A stretch of DNA of 64,000 bases. It comes from Kingella pumchi. Lineage in GTDB: Bacteria > Pseudomonadota > Gammaproteobacteria > Burkholderiales > Neisseriaceae. The stretch spans positions 112,423-176,422 of the forward strand of contig NZ_JAKOOW010000006.1 of the NCBI RefSeq assembly GCF_022288825.1, given 5' to 3'. The position numbers were made by a program, and so were the translations under genes. Shown piece by piece: positions 7,639 through 16,126 of this stretch. Under the pieces are notes generated by a model that was not told the DNA's origin, ran no database searches, and saw only the letters and a list, made by a program, of their open reading frames with translations. Numbering within the stretch: the first letter of the stretch is position 1; each line of letters opens with the position of its first letter.

Positions 7639-8511
7639 ATGCTGCCCCTTTCCCGTTTGTGGCAACTGATTCCGCCGACGCTGGCGGCGGTGCTGTGCAT
7701 GTATCTGGCCGCGCTGCCGCCGCTGGCGCAAAACGGCATCAGCCCGCTGACGCTGGCGATTGTGCTGGGCATGGCGCTGGGCAACAGCGTGGCGGCGCCG
7801 CATCTGCCGCGCATTGCCGAAGGCATTGCGTTTAGCAAGGGGCGGCTGCTGCGTCTGGGGATTGTGCTTTACGGTTTCAAAATCACTTGGGCGCAGCTGG
7901 CCTTTGCCGGCTGGCCGGCGCTGTTTGCCGATGTGGGCGTGGTCTGCGGCACCTTTGCGCTGGCGCTGTGGCTGGGGCGGCGGCTGGGGATGGAGCGCGA
8001 CACGGCGGCGCTGGTGGGCGCAGGCAGCGCAATTTGCGGCGCGGCGGCGGTGCTGGCGGCGCAGCCGGTACTCAAAGCCAAAGAAGCCGATGTCGGCGTG
8101 GCGGTGGCGACGGTGGTGGTGTTCGGCACGCTGGCGATGTTTGTTTATCCGCTGCTGGCGGCGCTGCTGCTGCCGTCGGTGGCAGACGCCGACGCCTGCT
8201 TCGGCTGGGGCATCTACACCGGCGCCAGCGTGCACGAAGTGGCGCAGGTGGCCGATGTGGCGGTGATTACCAAAATGATCCGCGTGCTGCTGCTGGCGCC
8301 GTTTCTGCTGGCGCTGCCGTGGCTGATGCGCCGTTTCGGCGGCGGCGCGCCAGCGGCACAAAAAGGGGCGCCGGCGCTGCCGTGGTTTGCGCTCGGCTTT
8401 CTCGGCGCGGTAGCCGCCAACAGCCCGCTGCTGCTGGCAGGCATGCTGGCGCTGTGGCTACTGCTGGGCGGCGGCACGCTATCGTATCTGGCGCTGCGGC
8501 TGTTTGCTTGA
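7639..8511 (+). CDS. YeiH/UPF0324 family membrane transporter (putative sulfate exporter family), shortened
   Basis: A 290-residue polytopic inner-membrane protein of the YeiH family. Recognisable segments are ISPLTLAIVLGMALGN, ILRLGIVLYGFKITW-type, GAGSAICGAAAVLA and YTGASVHEVAQV, which is the family signature around the membrane-embedded reentrant motifs. Family members are usually about 340 residues. Here the C-terminal region jumps from LGFLGAVAANS directly to PLLLAGMLALWLLLGGG, so roughly one or two helices seem to be missing. Substrate is not established for most members. The gene stands alone between repeats; an uptake sequence follows the stop. Confidence 0.8.
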   Translation: MLPLSRLWQLIPPTLAAVLCMYLAALPPLAQNGISPLTLAIVLGMALGNSVAAPHLPRIAEGIAFSKGRLLRLGIVLYGFKITWAQLAFAGWPALFADVGVVCGTFALALWLGRRLGMERDTAALVGAGSAICGAAAVLAAQPVLKAKEADVGVAVATVVVFGTLAMFVYPLLAALLLPSVADADACFGWGIYTGASVHEVAQVADVAVITKMIRVLLLAPFLLALPWLMRRFGGGAPAAQKGAPALPWFALGFLGAVAANSPLLLAGMLALWLLLGGGTLSYLALRLFA

Positions 8512-8557
8512 ACAGGCAGCCTGAAAGGCTTTGCCCCATTCCTTGAAGCAAGTTGCA

Positions 8558-8643
8558 TAGGTCGGATTCTCGAATCCGACAGCCGGCCGCAAGGGCGGCA
8601 TTTGGGCGGGAACGGGAAATGTCGGATACAAGTATCCGACCTA
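8558..8643. repeat. Palindromic repeat GTAGGTCGGATTCTCGAATC, copy 1
   Basis: TAGGTCGGATTCTCGAATCC begins the element and GTCGGATACAAGTATCCGAC plus CTA ends it. Both halves are small palindromes and the outer ends are complementary. A near-identical copy lies at 9098-9184, on the far side of the intervening small gene. Confidence 0.75.
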
Positions 8644-8691
8644 CGCGGCCGTATTTAAAGCGTTGGCACAAATATCTGTTGCGAGATAAAA

Positions 8692-9051
8692 ATGGGCAAA
8701 AACATTTTCTTCAGCGTGGGACATCCGAATCAGGATTACGGCATTCTCGGAGAATACATTAACAGCAGCGCTTGGGAATGCATCGGGGAACTGCTGGATT
8801 GGGCGTTGCTGGCCAAACATCCCAAACTTCATGAAATGATTAAAGAAGAATCTTACTTACTGGGGTTTTATTCCTTTACCGAACTGGATAAAGAGCAATT
8901 TAATGTGGTTGTCTGGGAAGTTAGGGCACTGGTTGCCAACTTGGAACATCCCAGTGATTTGGAAAAAAACTGCATATCCGCTTGGAATGAATACGTTGAG
9001 CCTTTTTTAGCGGCTGATTCCCGCTACGAAGCGGAACCGCCGTTTGGATAA
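8692..9051 (+). CDS. AT-rich orphan protein of unknown function between two repeats
   Basis: The 119-residue product (MGKNIFFSVGHPNQDYGILG onward) is a soluble, acidic, aromatic-rich protein without signal peptide or membrane segment. I recognise no domain. Its base composition is clearly poorer in GC than the genes on either side, and copies of the same palindromic repeat lie 50-90 bases beyond each end, which suggests a small acquired cassette. Size and acidity would fit an orphan immunity protein, but nothing in the sequence proves this and no toxin gene is adjacent. The ribosome-binding site is weak (GAGATAAAA). Confidence 0.6.
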   Translation: MGKNIFFSVGHPNQDYGILGEYINSSAWECIGELLDWALLAKHPKLHEMIKEESYLLGFYSFTELDKEQFNVVVWEVRALVANLEHPSDLEKNCISAWNEYVEPFLAADSRYEAEPPFG

Positions 9052-9097
9052 ACACACCGGCTGCTGCATAGCGGTTTTAACGGCACAAAGGCAGCAC

Positions 9098-9184
9098 GTA
9101 GGTCGGATTCTCGAATCCGACGGCCGGCCGTAAGGGCGGCATTCAGGCGGAACGAGAAATGTCGGATACAAGTATCCAACCTAC
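9098..9184. repeat. Palindromic repeat GTAGGTCGGATTCTCGAATC, copy 2
   Basis: This copy has the same order of parts as 8558-8643: GTAGGTCGGATTCTCGAATC, the middle GGCCG..AAGGGCGGCATT, then GTCGGATACAAGTATCCAAC. A few substitutions separate the copies. Direct orientation relative to copy 1. Confidence 0.75.
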
Positions 9185-9209
9185 GCGGTAGGGTGCCACA
9201 CCGCGCACC

Positions 9210-9254
9210 CAAAGCAGCCTGAAAAACGGGAATTCCGTTTTTCAGGCTGCTTTG
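9210..9254. terminator. Inverted uptake-sequence terminator downstream of argS
   Basis: CCCAAAGCAGCCTGAAAAAC and its complement form a stem of about 22 bp around GAATT. It can serve the minus-strand argS operon and transcription from the left. Confidence 0.65.
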
Positions 9255-9353
9255 GGTTTGGCCAAAACCGTTTGCGCGTCCGATACCGGCAGGCCGATAA
9301 AAGGCGCCGCGGCCTGTAAATGCGGCGGCGCCGTTTTCAGGCTGCCTGCTGCT

Positions 9354-11063
9354 TTACATCACGTCCAAAACTTCGATGCCCAAGAGTTCCAAGCCCTGCT
9401 TCAGCACCCGGCCGGCGAGCTCGGCCAGGCGCAGGCGGCTGTTGCGCCGGGGGGCGTCGGCTTTGAGTATCGGGCAGGCTTCGTAGAAGCGGGAAAACAG
9501 GGTGGCGGTTTGGTAGAGATAGGCGGCCAGATGGTGCGGCTGGGCGCTGTCGGCGGCGGCTTCGAGTACGTCGCCAAAGCGCAGCAGCTCGAAGGCAAGC
9601 TGTTTTTCGGCGGCTTCTTCCAGCACGATATGGGCATCGTGCTGCCAATCGCCTGCTTTGCGCAGCAGGCTTTGCACGCGGGTATAGGCGTATTGCAGGT
9701 AGGGGGCGGTATTGCCTTCAAACGAGAGCATGGCGTCCCAGTCGAAAACGTAGTCGCTGTTGCGGTTTTTGCTCAAGTCGGCGTATTTGACGGCGCCGAT
9801 ACCGACGGCGCGGCCGACTGCAGCGGCATCGGCTTCGGGGTTTTTCTGTTTGACCAGCGCGGCGGCGCGTTCGACGGCTTCATCGAGCAGATCGACCAGT
9901 TTCACGGTGTCGCCGGAGCGGGTTTTGAAGGGGCGACCGTCTTTGCCCATCATGGTGCCGAAGGCGATGTGCTCGGCGCGGACGTTTTCAGGCAGCCAGC
10001 CGGCGCGGCGGGCAACGGTAAACAGCTGCTCGAAATGCAGGCTCTGGCGTTTGTCCACCACATACAGCAGGCGCTCGGCGCCGAGCGTGCCGACGCGGTA
10101 GCGGATGCAGGCGAGATCGGTGCTGGAATAGAGAAAGCCGCCGCCCTGTTTTTGCACGATAAAGGCGGCCGGCTCGCCTTCTTTGTTTTTGAATTCTTCG
10201 AGAAAGACGACTTTGGCGCCGTCGTCGTCCACCGCCAGTTTTTGCGCGGACAATTCGTCCACCACCGGCTGCAAATCGGGGTTGTAGAACGATTCGCCGC
10301 GCACGTCTTCAGGCTGCAGCAGCAGGCCAAGCGTTTGGTAAACCGCCTGCGCGTGGCCGAGCGAAATCTCGACAAACTGTTTCCACAGCGCCAACACGTT
10401 TGCATCGCCGCCCTGCAGCTTAACGACATAATCGCGGGCGGTATCGGCAAAGGCGGCGTCTTCGTCAAAACGCACTTTGGCGGCGCGGTAAAACTGCTCC
10501 AAATCGGAAAGTTCAAACGCGGCATTGTCTTTTTGCTGCTCGACCAGATAGGCCACCAGCATGCCGAACTGGGTGCCCCAGTCGCCCACGTGGTTTTGGC
10601 GGATCACGCGGTGGCCGAGAAAGCCGAGCAATCGGGCGATGCTGTCGCCGATAATGCTCGAGCGCAGATGGCCGACGTGCATTTCTTTGGCAAGATTGGG
10701 CGACGAATAGTCAATCACCACGGTTTGCGGTGCGTCGGTTTGATCGACGCCGCAGCGCTCGCCGTTGAGCGCGGCTTCGACCTGCTGCGCAAGAAATCCG
10801 GCATTCAGGCGCAGATTGATAAAGCCGGGGCCGGCCACTTCGGCGCTGTCGATTTTCAGGCTGCCTGAGAGCGCATCGGCCACCTTTTGCGCCAGCTCGC
10901 GCGGGTTTTGCTTCAGCGCTTTGGCGGCGCCCATCACGCCGTTGATTTGGAAATCGCCGAACTCGGGGCTTTTGGCCGGCTGCAAAACAATCGGGCTGCC
11001 GCCGATGCCGGCCTGCTTAAAGGCGGCTTCGACTTCTGCGGCAACGGTTTGGTGTAATTTCAT
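9354..11063 (-). CDS. argS: Arginyl-tRNA synthetase ArgS
   Basis: ArgS charges tRNA-Arg in the cytoplasm using ATP. The 569 residues carry the N-terminal additional domain, the class I signature HVGH at 129-132 within EMHVGHLRSSIIGDS, the segment GMMGKDGRPFKTRSG that stands in for the KMSKS loop in bacterial ArgS, and a C-terminal DALR anticodon-binding domain (YRVQSLLRKAG to the end). An uptake sequence inside the gene is translated as SGSLK at 66-70. pepA lies 60 bases upstream on the same strand; the gap contains an uptake-sequence pair. Confidence 0.97.
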   Translation of the reverse strand: MKLHQTVAAEVEAAFKQAGIGGSPIVLQPAKSPEFGDFQINGVMGAAKALKQNPRELAQKVADALSGSLKIDSAEVAGPGFINLRLNAGFLAQQVEAALNGERCGVDQTDAPQTVVIDYSSPNLAKEMHVGHLRSSIIGDSIARLLGFLGHRVIRQNHVGDWGTQFGMLVAYLVEQQKDNAAFELSDLEQFYRAAKVRFDEDAAFADTARDYVVKLQGGDANVLALWKQFVEISLGHAQAVYQTLGLLLQPEDVRGESFYNPDLQPVVDELSAQKLAVDDDGAKVVFLEEFKNKEGEPAAFIVQKQGGGFLYSSTDLACIRYRVGTLGAERLLYVVDKRQSLHFEQLFTVARRAGWLPENVRAEHIAFGTMMGKDGRPFKTRSGDTVKLVDLLDEAVERAAALVKQKNPEADAAAVGRAVGIGAVKYADLSKNRNSDYVFDWDAMLSFEGNTAPYLQYAYTRVQSLLRKAGDWQHDAHIVLEEAAEKQLAFELLRFGDVLEAAADSAQPHHLAAYLYQTATLFSRFYEACPILKADAPRRNSRLRLAELAGRVLKQGLELLGIEVLDVM

Positions 11064-11123
11064 GGTATCGCTTTCCGAAGTTCAGGCAGCCTGAAAAGAC
11101 TGCCTGCGGGGTCAAAACGGTTT

Positions 11124-12530
11124 TCAGGCTGCCGCGCGCTCGCGCAGAAACTGCATCAGCAGCGGCACGGGGCGGCCGGTGGCGCCTTTTTCCTTGCCGG
11201 ATTTCCACGCGGTGCCGGCGATGTCCAGATGCGCCCAGTGGTAGTTTTGGGCGAAATGCGCCAGGAAGGTGGCGGCGGTAATGGTGCCGGCGGGGCGGCC
11301 GCCGATGTTTTGCAGGTCGGCAAAATTGGATTTGAGCTGTTCTTTGTATTCGGCAAACAGCGGCAGCTGCCAAACTTTGTCGTTGCAGTTTTTGGCGGCG
11401 GCGGCCAGGCTGTCGGCCAGCGGCTGGTGGTTGGCCATCAAGCCGCTGGCGATGTGGCCGAGCGCGATGATGCAGGCGCCGGTGAGGGTGGCAACATCAA
11501 TCACAGCGGCGGGCTGGAACTGCTCGCTGTAAGTGAGCGCGTCGCACAGCACCAAGCGGCCTTCGGCATCGGTATTGAGGTTTTCGACGGTGGTGCCGTT
11601 CATAGTGGCAACGATGTCGCCGGGCTTGCACGAGCCGCCGTCGGGCATGTTTTCGCAGGTGGCGACCACCGCGCGCAGGTTAATCGGCAGCCGCGCTTTG
11701 GCGGCGGCAACGAAAGTGCCGATTACGCTGGCGGCGCCGCACATATCGTATTTCATCTCGTCCATGCCTTCGCCGGGTTTGAGCGAGATGCCGCCGCTGT
11801 CGAAGGTTAAGCCTTTGCCCACCAGCACCACCGGTGCTTCTTCGGCATTTGCCGCGCCCTGCCAGCTCAGTTCCAAGAGTTTTGGCTCCTGCACGCTGCC
11901 TTTGGCCACCGACCAAAACGACGGCATGTTTTCGCGGATGTAGTCGCCACCGAGAATTTTTGCCGAAGCGCCAAACTGCTCGGCTTCGGTCTTACCGCGC
12001 TCGGCCAGATAAGTGGGCGTGCAGACGTTGGGCGGCATATTGCCGAGGTCTTTGCACAGGTTGATACCGTACAGCAGCGCGTCGGCTTCGCCCAAAGCAG
12101 CCTGAAGCGCGGCGGTGTCGGCGTGGACAAACTCGGCTTCAGCAAGCGCGGCGGGCTGTTTTTCGGCTTTGAAATGGTCGAAACGGTAAACCGCTTCGCC
12201 CAGCGCCAGCAGCAGCGCGGCGGCGGCGCGGGCGGCGGCGGCGGCATCCAGCGCGCCCAAGTCGATGCTCAGCGCGTCCTGTTTCTGCGCCCAGGCGGCG
12301 GCTTCTTTGGCGCCTTTTTGCAGGGTTTCGATATTGTCGTCGGCCAAGCGCAGCAGCGCGGCGGCTTTCAGGCTGCCTGAAAGCGCGATTTGGGCAGCGG
12401 CAAAACTGGTTTTGTCGTCGAGTTTCGCCGCCAGCAGCGCGGCGGTTTCACCGGCGGCGAGGCGTGCCGGGGTGCAGACGGACAGTTGTGCCGCATCGGC
12501 GCGGCTGTGGCTGGCAACGGTAAATCGCAT
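11124..12530 (-). CDS. pepA: Leucyl aminopeptidase PepA family
   Basis: Cytosolic M17 metallo-aminopeptidase that removes N-terminal residues from peptides; in some bacteria PepA also binds DNA. I start it at MRFTVASHS after GGAGAAGAAC, giving 468 residues. The catalytic C-terminal domain has VGKGLTFDSGGISLK (Lys239, Asp244, Lys251), MKYDM (Asp262) and the M17 signature NTDAEGRL at 319-326. The N-terminal domain is poorly conserved, as is usual, and contains SGSLK, another translated uptake sequence. It is on the same strand as argS and could be co-transcribed. Confidence 0.94.
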   Translation of the reverse strand: MRFTVASHSRADAAQLSVCTPARLAAGETAALLAAKLDDKTSFAAAQIALSGSLKAAALLRLADDNIETLQKGAKEAAAWAQKQDALSIDLGALDAAAAARAAAALLLALGEAVYRFDHFKAEKQPAALAEAEFVHADTAALQAALGEADALLYGINLCKDLGNMPPNVCTPTYLAERGKTEAEQFGASAKILGGDYIRENMPSFWSVAKGSVQEPKLLELSWQGAANAEEAPVVLVGKGLTFDSGGISLKPGEGMDEMKYDMCGAASVIGTFVAAAKARLPINLRAVVATCENMPDGGSCKPGDIVATMNGTTVENLNTDAEGRLVLCDALTYSEQFQPAAVIDVATLTGACIIALGHIASGLMANHQPLADSLAAAAKNCNDKVWQLPLFAEYKEQLKSNFADLQNIGGRPAGTITAATFLAHFAQNYHWAHLDIAGTAWKSGKEKGATGRPVPLLMQFLRERAAA

Positions 12531-12819
12531 TGTTCTTCTCCGGATAAAAGGCGCGTCGGCGCAAAAGGCGTGCATTTTATAGCGGATGATTCGATTATTC
12601 CATACGCGGCGCAGGCAGCCTGAAAAGCGCCGGGCAAAGGTGCGGTTTCAGGCTGCCGGCAAAGGGCGCCCGGCAGCGAAAGGTTTTCATTTCCGAGTAC
12701 GGCGTGGTATGGTTACGCCCTTTTAAACCCGTGCCGCCGCGTTGCCGCTTCGTGCCAAGCCCGTTTGGCGCTTTCAGGCAGCCTGAAAGCCGCGCCGGCC
12801 GTTTTTCGGAGTAAGCCAC

Positions 12820-13785
12820 ATGAAAAAATCCCTAACCGCCCTGCTGTGCGCCGCCGCCCTGGCCGCCTGCGGCCAACAACAGCCGGCCGACAATGCCGCT
12901 TCCGGCACTACCACCGCCGCATCGCTGCCGGCAGCGGCCGCCGGCATGGTCAATATCGACACCAACCGCGGCCCCGCCCAAGTGCCGCTCAAACCCGAGC
13001 GGGTGGCGGTTTACGACTGGGGCGTGCTCGACACCCTGGGCGAATTGGGCGTGGAAGTCGGCGCCAGCACCGAAGAAACCAGCATCGAATACCTGCGCGA
13101 CACGGTGGCCAAAGCCAAGCACGTCGGCACGTTGTTTGAGCCGAACTACGAAGCGCTCAACGAATACCAGCCGCAGCTGATTATCACCGGCGCCCGCACC
13201 GCCAAAGCCTTCGACCAGCTCAGCCAGATCGCGCCCACCATCGAAATGACGGTGGACAACACCGATGCCGTTGCCAGTGCCAAACAGCGCATCGCCGCGC
13301 TGGGCACGGTTTTCGGCAAGGAAGCCGAAGCCAAAGCACTGGAAGAGAAGCTCGACAAGGCCTTCGCCGATGCCAAAGCCGCCGCGCAGGGCAAGGGCAA
13401 AGCGCTGGTCATCCAAGTGAGCGGCGGCAAACTCTCGGCCTACGGCGCCAACTCGCGGCTGGGCGGCTGGCTGCATAAAGACATCGGCGTCGAGCCGGTC
13501 GATACCGCCATCAAAGAAGGCAGCCACGGCCAGCCGGTTTCGTTTGAATACATCAAAGAGAAAAATCCCGACTGGCTGTTTGTGCTCGACCGCACTTCCG
13601 CCATCGGCGAGAAAGGCGAAGCCGCCAAAGACGTGCTTAACAACCCGCTGGTGGCCGAAACCACCGCGTGGAAAAAAGGCCAGGTGGTTTACATCCAGCC
13701 TGCCGCCTACCTTTCCGCCGGCGGTGCCCGCCAGCTGATCAACAGCGCCAAACAGGCGCAGGAAGCGTTTGAAAAAGCAAAATAA
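12820..13785 (+). CDS. fetB: Siderophore-binding periplasmic lipoprotein, FetB/CeuE-like
   Basis: A 321-residue ABC-transporter binding protein of the class III (long central helix) type. The signal peptide ends in a lipobox with lipidated Cys17 (LAAC). The mature protein has the siderophore-binder start VPLKPERVAVYDWGVLDTL, the motif QPQLIITGARTAKAFDQLSQ and the C-terminal lobe with NPDWLFVLDR and QVVYIQPAAYLSAGGARQLI. It resembles neisserial FetB, which takes ferric enterobactin-type siderophores passed in by FetA. No permease, ATPase or FetA gene is next to it, so its partners must be elsewhere. A strong terminator follows. Confidence 0.82.
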   Translation: MKKSLTALLCAAALAACGQQQPADNAASGTTTAASLPAAAAGMVNIDTNRGPAQVPLKPERVAVYDWGVLDTLGELGVEVGASTEETSIEYLRDTVAKAKHVGTLFEPNYEALNEYQPQLIITGARTAKAFDQLSQIAPTIEMTVDNTDAVASAKQRIAALGTVFGKEAEAKALEEKLDKAFADAKAAAQGKGKALVIQVSGGKLSAYGANSRLGGWLHKDIGVEPVDTAIKEGSHGQPVSFEYIKEKNPDWLFVLDRTSAIGEKGEAAKDVLNNPLVAETTAWKKGQVVYIQPAAYLSAGGARQLINSAKQAQEAFEKAK

Positions 13786-13795
13786 GCCGCCACGC

Positions 13796-13843
13796 AAAAG
13801 CAGCCTGAAAACCGCATATCCGGTTTTCAGGCTGCTTTTTTGG
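13796..13843 (+). terminator. Terminator after the FetB-like gene
   Basis: AAAAGCAGCCTGAAAACCG pairs with CGGTTTTCAGGCTGC and is followed by TTTTTT. Built from two inverted uptake sequences. Confidence 0.85.
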
Positions 13844-13865
13844 GTTTTACGCACGCCATCAGAGC

Positions 13866-13899
13866 AAGAAAAAAACCACCTGAACGTATCAGGTGGTTT
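13866..13899 (-). terminator. Terminator of tRNA-Asn
   Basis: On the minus strand an 11-bp stem AAACCACCTGA / TCAGGTGGTTT with a five-base loop is followed by a T run, five bases after the tRNA 3' end. It is not derived from an uptake sequence. Confidence 0.85.
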
Positions 13900-13904
13900 G
13901 AATC

Positions 13905-13980
13905 TGGCTCCCCGACCTGGGCTCGAACCAGGGACCTGCGGATTAACAGTCCGTCGCTCTACCGACTGAGCTATCGGGGA
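13905..13980 (-). tRNA. tRNA-Asn(GTT)
   Basis: The minus strand reads TCCCCGATAGCTCAGTCGGT at the 5' end, an anticodon loop CTGTTAA with anticodon GTT, a T arm GGTTCGAGCCC, and a genome-encoded CCA at 13905-13907. The acceptor stem TCCCCGA / TCGGGGA is perfect. Length is 76 nt. Confidence 0.97.
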
Positions 13981-14139
13981 AAGAAGACGGCATTATAGCG
14001 TGGGAAACTTTTTCGTCAAGCGGCGCGCGGCAAGAAAATCAAACGCCTTTGAATGGACAAGGTTTATTTTTGCCGTGCGGATGCAAAAGGCAGCCTGAAA
14101 GGCAAAAAGCGCGTTTCAGGCTGCCTGAAAAGGCCGGAT

Positions 14140-14703
14140 TTACTGCTTAAAGGCTTCGATTTGGATTTGGATGCCGACGGTTTTGGTCATGCCGGCATCA
14201 ACCAGATAGTTCACGCCCCATTTGCTGCGATCGAGCGTGGCGGAAAAATCGCCGCCGCAGGTTTCGACTTTTTTCATCGGGTTTTGGTAGCAGTTGAATT
14301 TGTTGGCTTTAAGGGTAACGGGCTGGGTTTTGCCGTTCATGGTCAGGCGGCCGGAGACGGCGCTGACTTTTTTGCCAACGAAATGGAATTTATCCGAAAC
14401 AAAGCGGATGTTCGGATGTTTTTCGGCGTTGAAAATATCGGCCGACAGCAGGTGTTTGGTGAAATGCTCGGAGCCGGTTTGCAGCTTGTTCAGCGGAATG
14501 GTGATGTCGATGGAACCGCTGCGTTTGGCAGCATCGAATTTCACCGTGCCTTCAAGCTGGTAAAAACCGCCGACATTGGTGCTGGTGCCGAAGTGGTCGA
14601 TGGCAAAACGGGCGTTGGCGTGGTGCGGGTCGATTTGGTAATCGGCGGCGGTGGCGGCCGCAGCGGTGGCGGCAAGCAGCGCGCACAAAATCGTTTTTTT
14701 CAT
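14140..14703 (-). CDS. YceI family periplasmic protein
   Basis: The 187-residue protein begins MKKTILCALLAATAAAATAA, a cleavable Sec signal, followed by the YceI start DYQIDPHHANARFAIDHFG. The rest forms the expected lipocalin-like beta barrel, with NIRFVSDKF, GRLTMNGKTQPVTL and GGDFSATLDRSKWGVNYLVD. YceI barrels bind polyisoprenoid lipids in their cavity; the physiological role is uncertain. The methionine after AAGGAAAACACC is the best start. Monocistronic on the minus strand, between tRNA-Asn and yhhQ. Confidence 0.9.
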   Translation of the reverse strand: MKKTILCALLAATAAAATAADYQIDPHHANARFAIDHFGTSTNVGGFYQLEGTVKFDAAKRSGSIDITIPLNKLQTGSEHFTKHLLSADIFNAEKHPNIRFVSDKFHFVGKKVSAVSGRLTMNGKTQPVTLKANKFNCYQNPMKKVETCGGDFSATLDRSKWGVNYLVDAGMTKTVGIQIQIEAFKQ

Positions 14704-14836
14704 GGTGTTTTCCTTAAGCTCGGTTGTAGAAAAGGCGGAAAGCCGTTGCAGGCAGCCTGAAAGCCGCGAATGAAAACGGTTCCGCGCACAGGATAACACA
14801 AACTGCGCGCGAAACCGCATCTGCCACCAATGGCGC

Positions 14837-15541
14837 CTATTCGCCGGCCGCGCATACCGGCGCCGGCAGTTCTTCTTCGTGGCGGAAGGCAGTCAGACGG
14901 CGGCTCAGGATATTGAGCAGCACGCCGTAGGCCGGCACAAACAACAGCGTGCAGATGCTGAGTTTGAACAGATAATCGACAAAAGCGATGTGCGGCCAAT
15001 GCTCCGCCATAAAGGCATTGGCGCCGCCGTGAAAGGCGATGGCGAAAAACAGCAGCGTGTCCACCGCATTGCCGGCAAAAGTGGACACGGTGGGCGCCAC
15101 CCACCACGATTTGAGCCGGCGCAGGCGGTTGAAGACGAAAATATCCAAAAGCTGGCCGACGGCATAGGCGGAAAAACTGGCCAGCGCAATGCGGAACACT
15201 ACGCTGTCAAACACCGCCAGCCCCTGCCAGCCCGCCCACGCGCCGTCGGCAAACAGCACCGACAGCACATAAGAAAGCACCAGCGCCGGCAGCATCACCC
15301 AAAAAATAATCCGCCGCGCCAGACGCTGGCCGAAAATGCGCACCGTTAAATCGGTGGCGAGAAAGATAAACGGGAAACTCAGCGCCCCCCAAGTCGAGTG
15401 CACGACAAAACCGTTGGGCAGCGTGAAGTCAAACGGAAACTGCACCAGATAGTTGCTGGCGGCAATCACGATGATGTGAAACAGCACCAGCCACCCCAAC
15501 GCGCGGCGCTGCTGGATGGCGGTAAAAACATAATGGCTCAT
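14837..15541 (-). CDS. yhhQ: Queuosine precursor transporter YhhQ (VUT family)
   Basis: A 234-residue inner-membrane protein with about six helices that imports preQ0/preQ1-type 7-deazapurines for queuosine synthesis. Family motifs are visible: FATDLTVRIFGQRLAR-like FLATDLTVRIFG, the QLLDIFVFNRLRR loop and the FAGNAVDTLLFFAIAF helix. It is the second gene after queF, 60 bases downstream on the same strand, and both lie behind a preQ1-I riboswitch. That placement supports the substrate assignment. Confidence 0.92.
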   Translation of the reverse strand: MSHYVFTAIQQRRALGWLVLFHIIVIAASNYLVQFPFDFTLPNGFVVHSTWGALSFPFIFLATDLTVRIFGQRLARRIIFWVMLPALVLSYVLSVLFADGAWAGWQGLAVFDSVVFRIALASFSAYAVGQLLDIFVFNRLRRLKSWWVAPTVSTFAGNAVDTLLFFAIAFHGGANAFMAEHWPHIAFVDYLFKLSICTLLFVPAYGVLLNILSRRLTAFRHEEELPAPVCAAGE

Positions 15542-15601
15542 AAAACGGGAAACTTTCGCAAAAGGGTTTTCAGGCAGCCTGAAAAACGAAACGGCACGGA
15601 T

Positions 15602-16072
15602 TTACTGCATATCGTGGGCAAACAGCCGCTCGCGCGCCAAATCGGCAAAGGGCGTGCCCGGGCGGCCGTAGTTGGCAAACGGATGGATGGCGATGCCGCC
15701 GCGCGGGGTAAATTCGCCGAACACTTCAATGTATTTGGGCTGCATCAGCGCGATCAGGTCTTTCATAATCACATTGACGCAGTCTTCGTGAAAATCGCCG
15801 TGGTTGCGGAAGCTGAAAAGATAGAGTTTGAGCGACTTGCTTTCCACCATTTTCACATCGGGAATGTAGCGGATCACGATGGTGGCAAAGTCGGGCTGGC
15901 CGGTAATCGGGCACAGACTGGTGAATTCGGGGCAGACGAATTTGACGAAATAATCGTTGCCCGGATGTTTGTTGTCGAAGGCTTCGAGCACTTCGGGCGC
16001 GTAGTCGGCGCGGTACTCGGTTTTCTGGTTTCCGAGCAGCGTGATGCCGTCGAGCTCTTGGGGATTTCTCAT
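15602..16072 (-). CDS. queF: NADPH-dependent 7-cyano-7-deazaguanine reductase QueF
   Basis: QueF reduces preQ0 to preQ1, a nitrile-to-amine reduction in the queuosine pathway. The 156-residue unimodular form has the catalytic Cys54 within FTSLCPITGQPDFA, Asp61, the NADPH-site motif ESKSLK at 77-82 and the segment FRNHGDFHEDCVN. The start codon follows AGGATAATCC, which is the last part of the preQ1 riboswitch, so translation should fall when preQ1 accumulates. yhhQ follows in the same transcription unit. Confidence 0.96.
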   Translation of the reverse strand: MRNPQELDGITLLGNQKTEYRADYAPEVLEAFDNKHPGNDYFVKFVCPEFTSLCPITGQPDFATIVIRYIPDVKMVESKSLKLYLFSFRNHGDFHEDCVNVIMKDLIALMQPKYIEVFGEFTPRGGIAIHPFANYGRPGTPFADLARERLFAHDMQ

Positions 16073-16075
16073 GGA

Positions 16076-16118
16076 TTATCCTAGTTTTGTTAACGCGGGA
16101 GGTTTGCGAACCGCGGAT
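16076..16118 (-). promoter_or_regulatory. preQ1 class I riboswitch upstream of queF
   Basis: On the minus strand CCGCGGTTCGCAAACCTCCC is followed by GCGTTAACAAAACTAGGAT, just before the queF start. The small stem-loop (CGCGG/CCGCG), the A-rich tail TTAACAAAACTAGG and overlap with the Shine-Dalgarno AGGA are the hallmarks of preQ1-I aptamers, very like the well-studied Thermoanaerobacter one. The design implies control of translation. Confidence 0.9.
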
Positions 16119-16126
16119 GGAAAAAC

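Noticed and set aside
8558..8643. tRNA-like gene suggested by TTCTCGAATCC
   Set aside because: No cloverleaf, anticodon arm or acceptor stem; it is a palindromic repeat with a second copy nearby.
9252..10868. 538-codon open frame opposite argS
   Set aside because: argS on the minus strand has all family motifs; the opposite frame has no recognisable domain.
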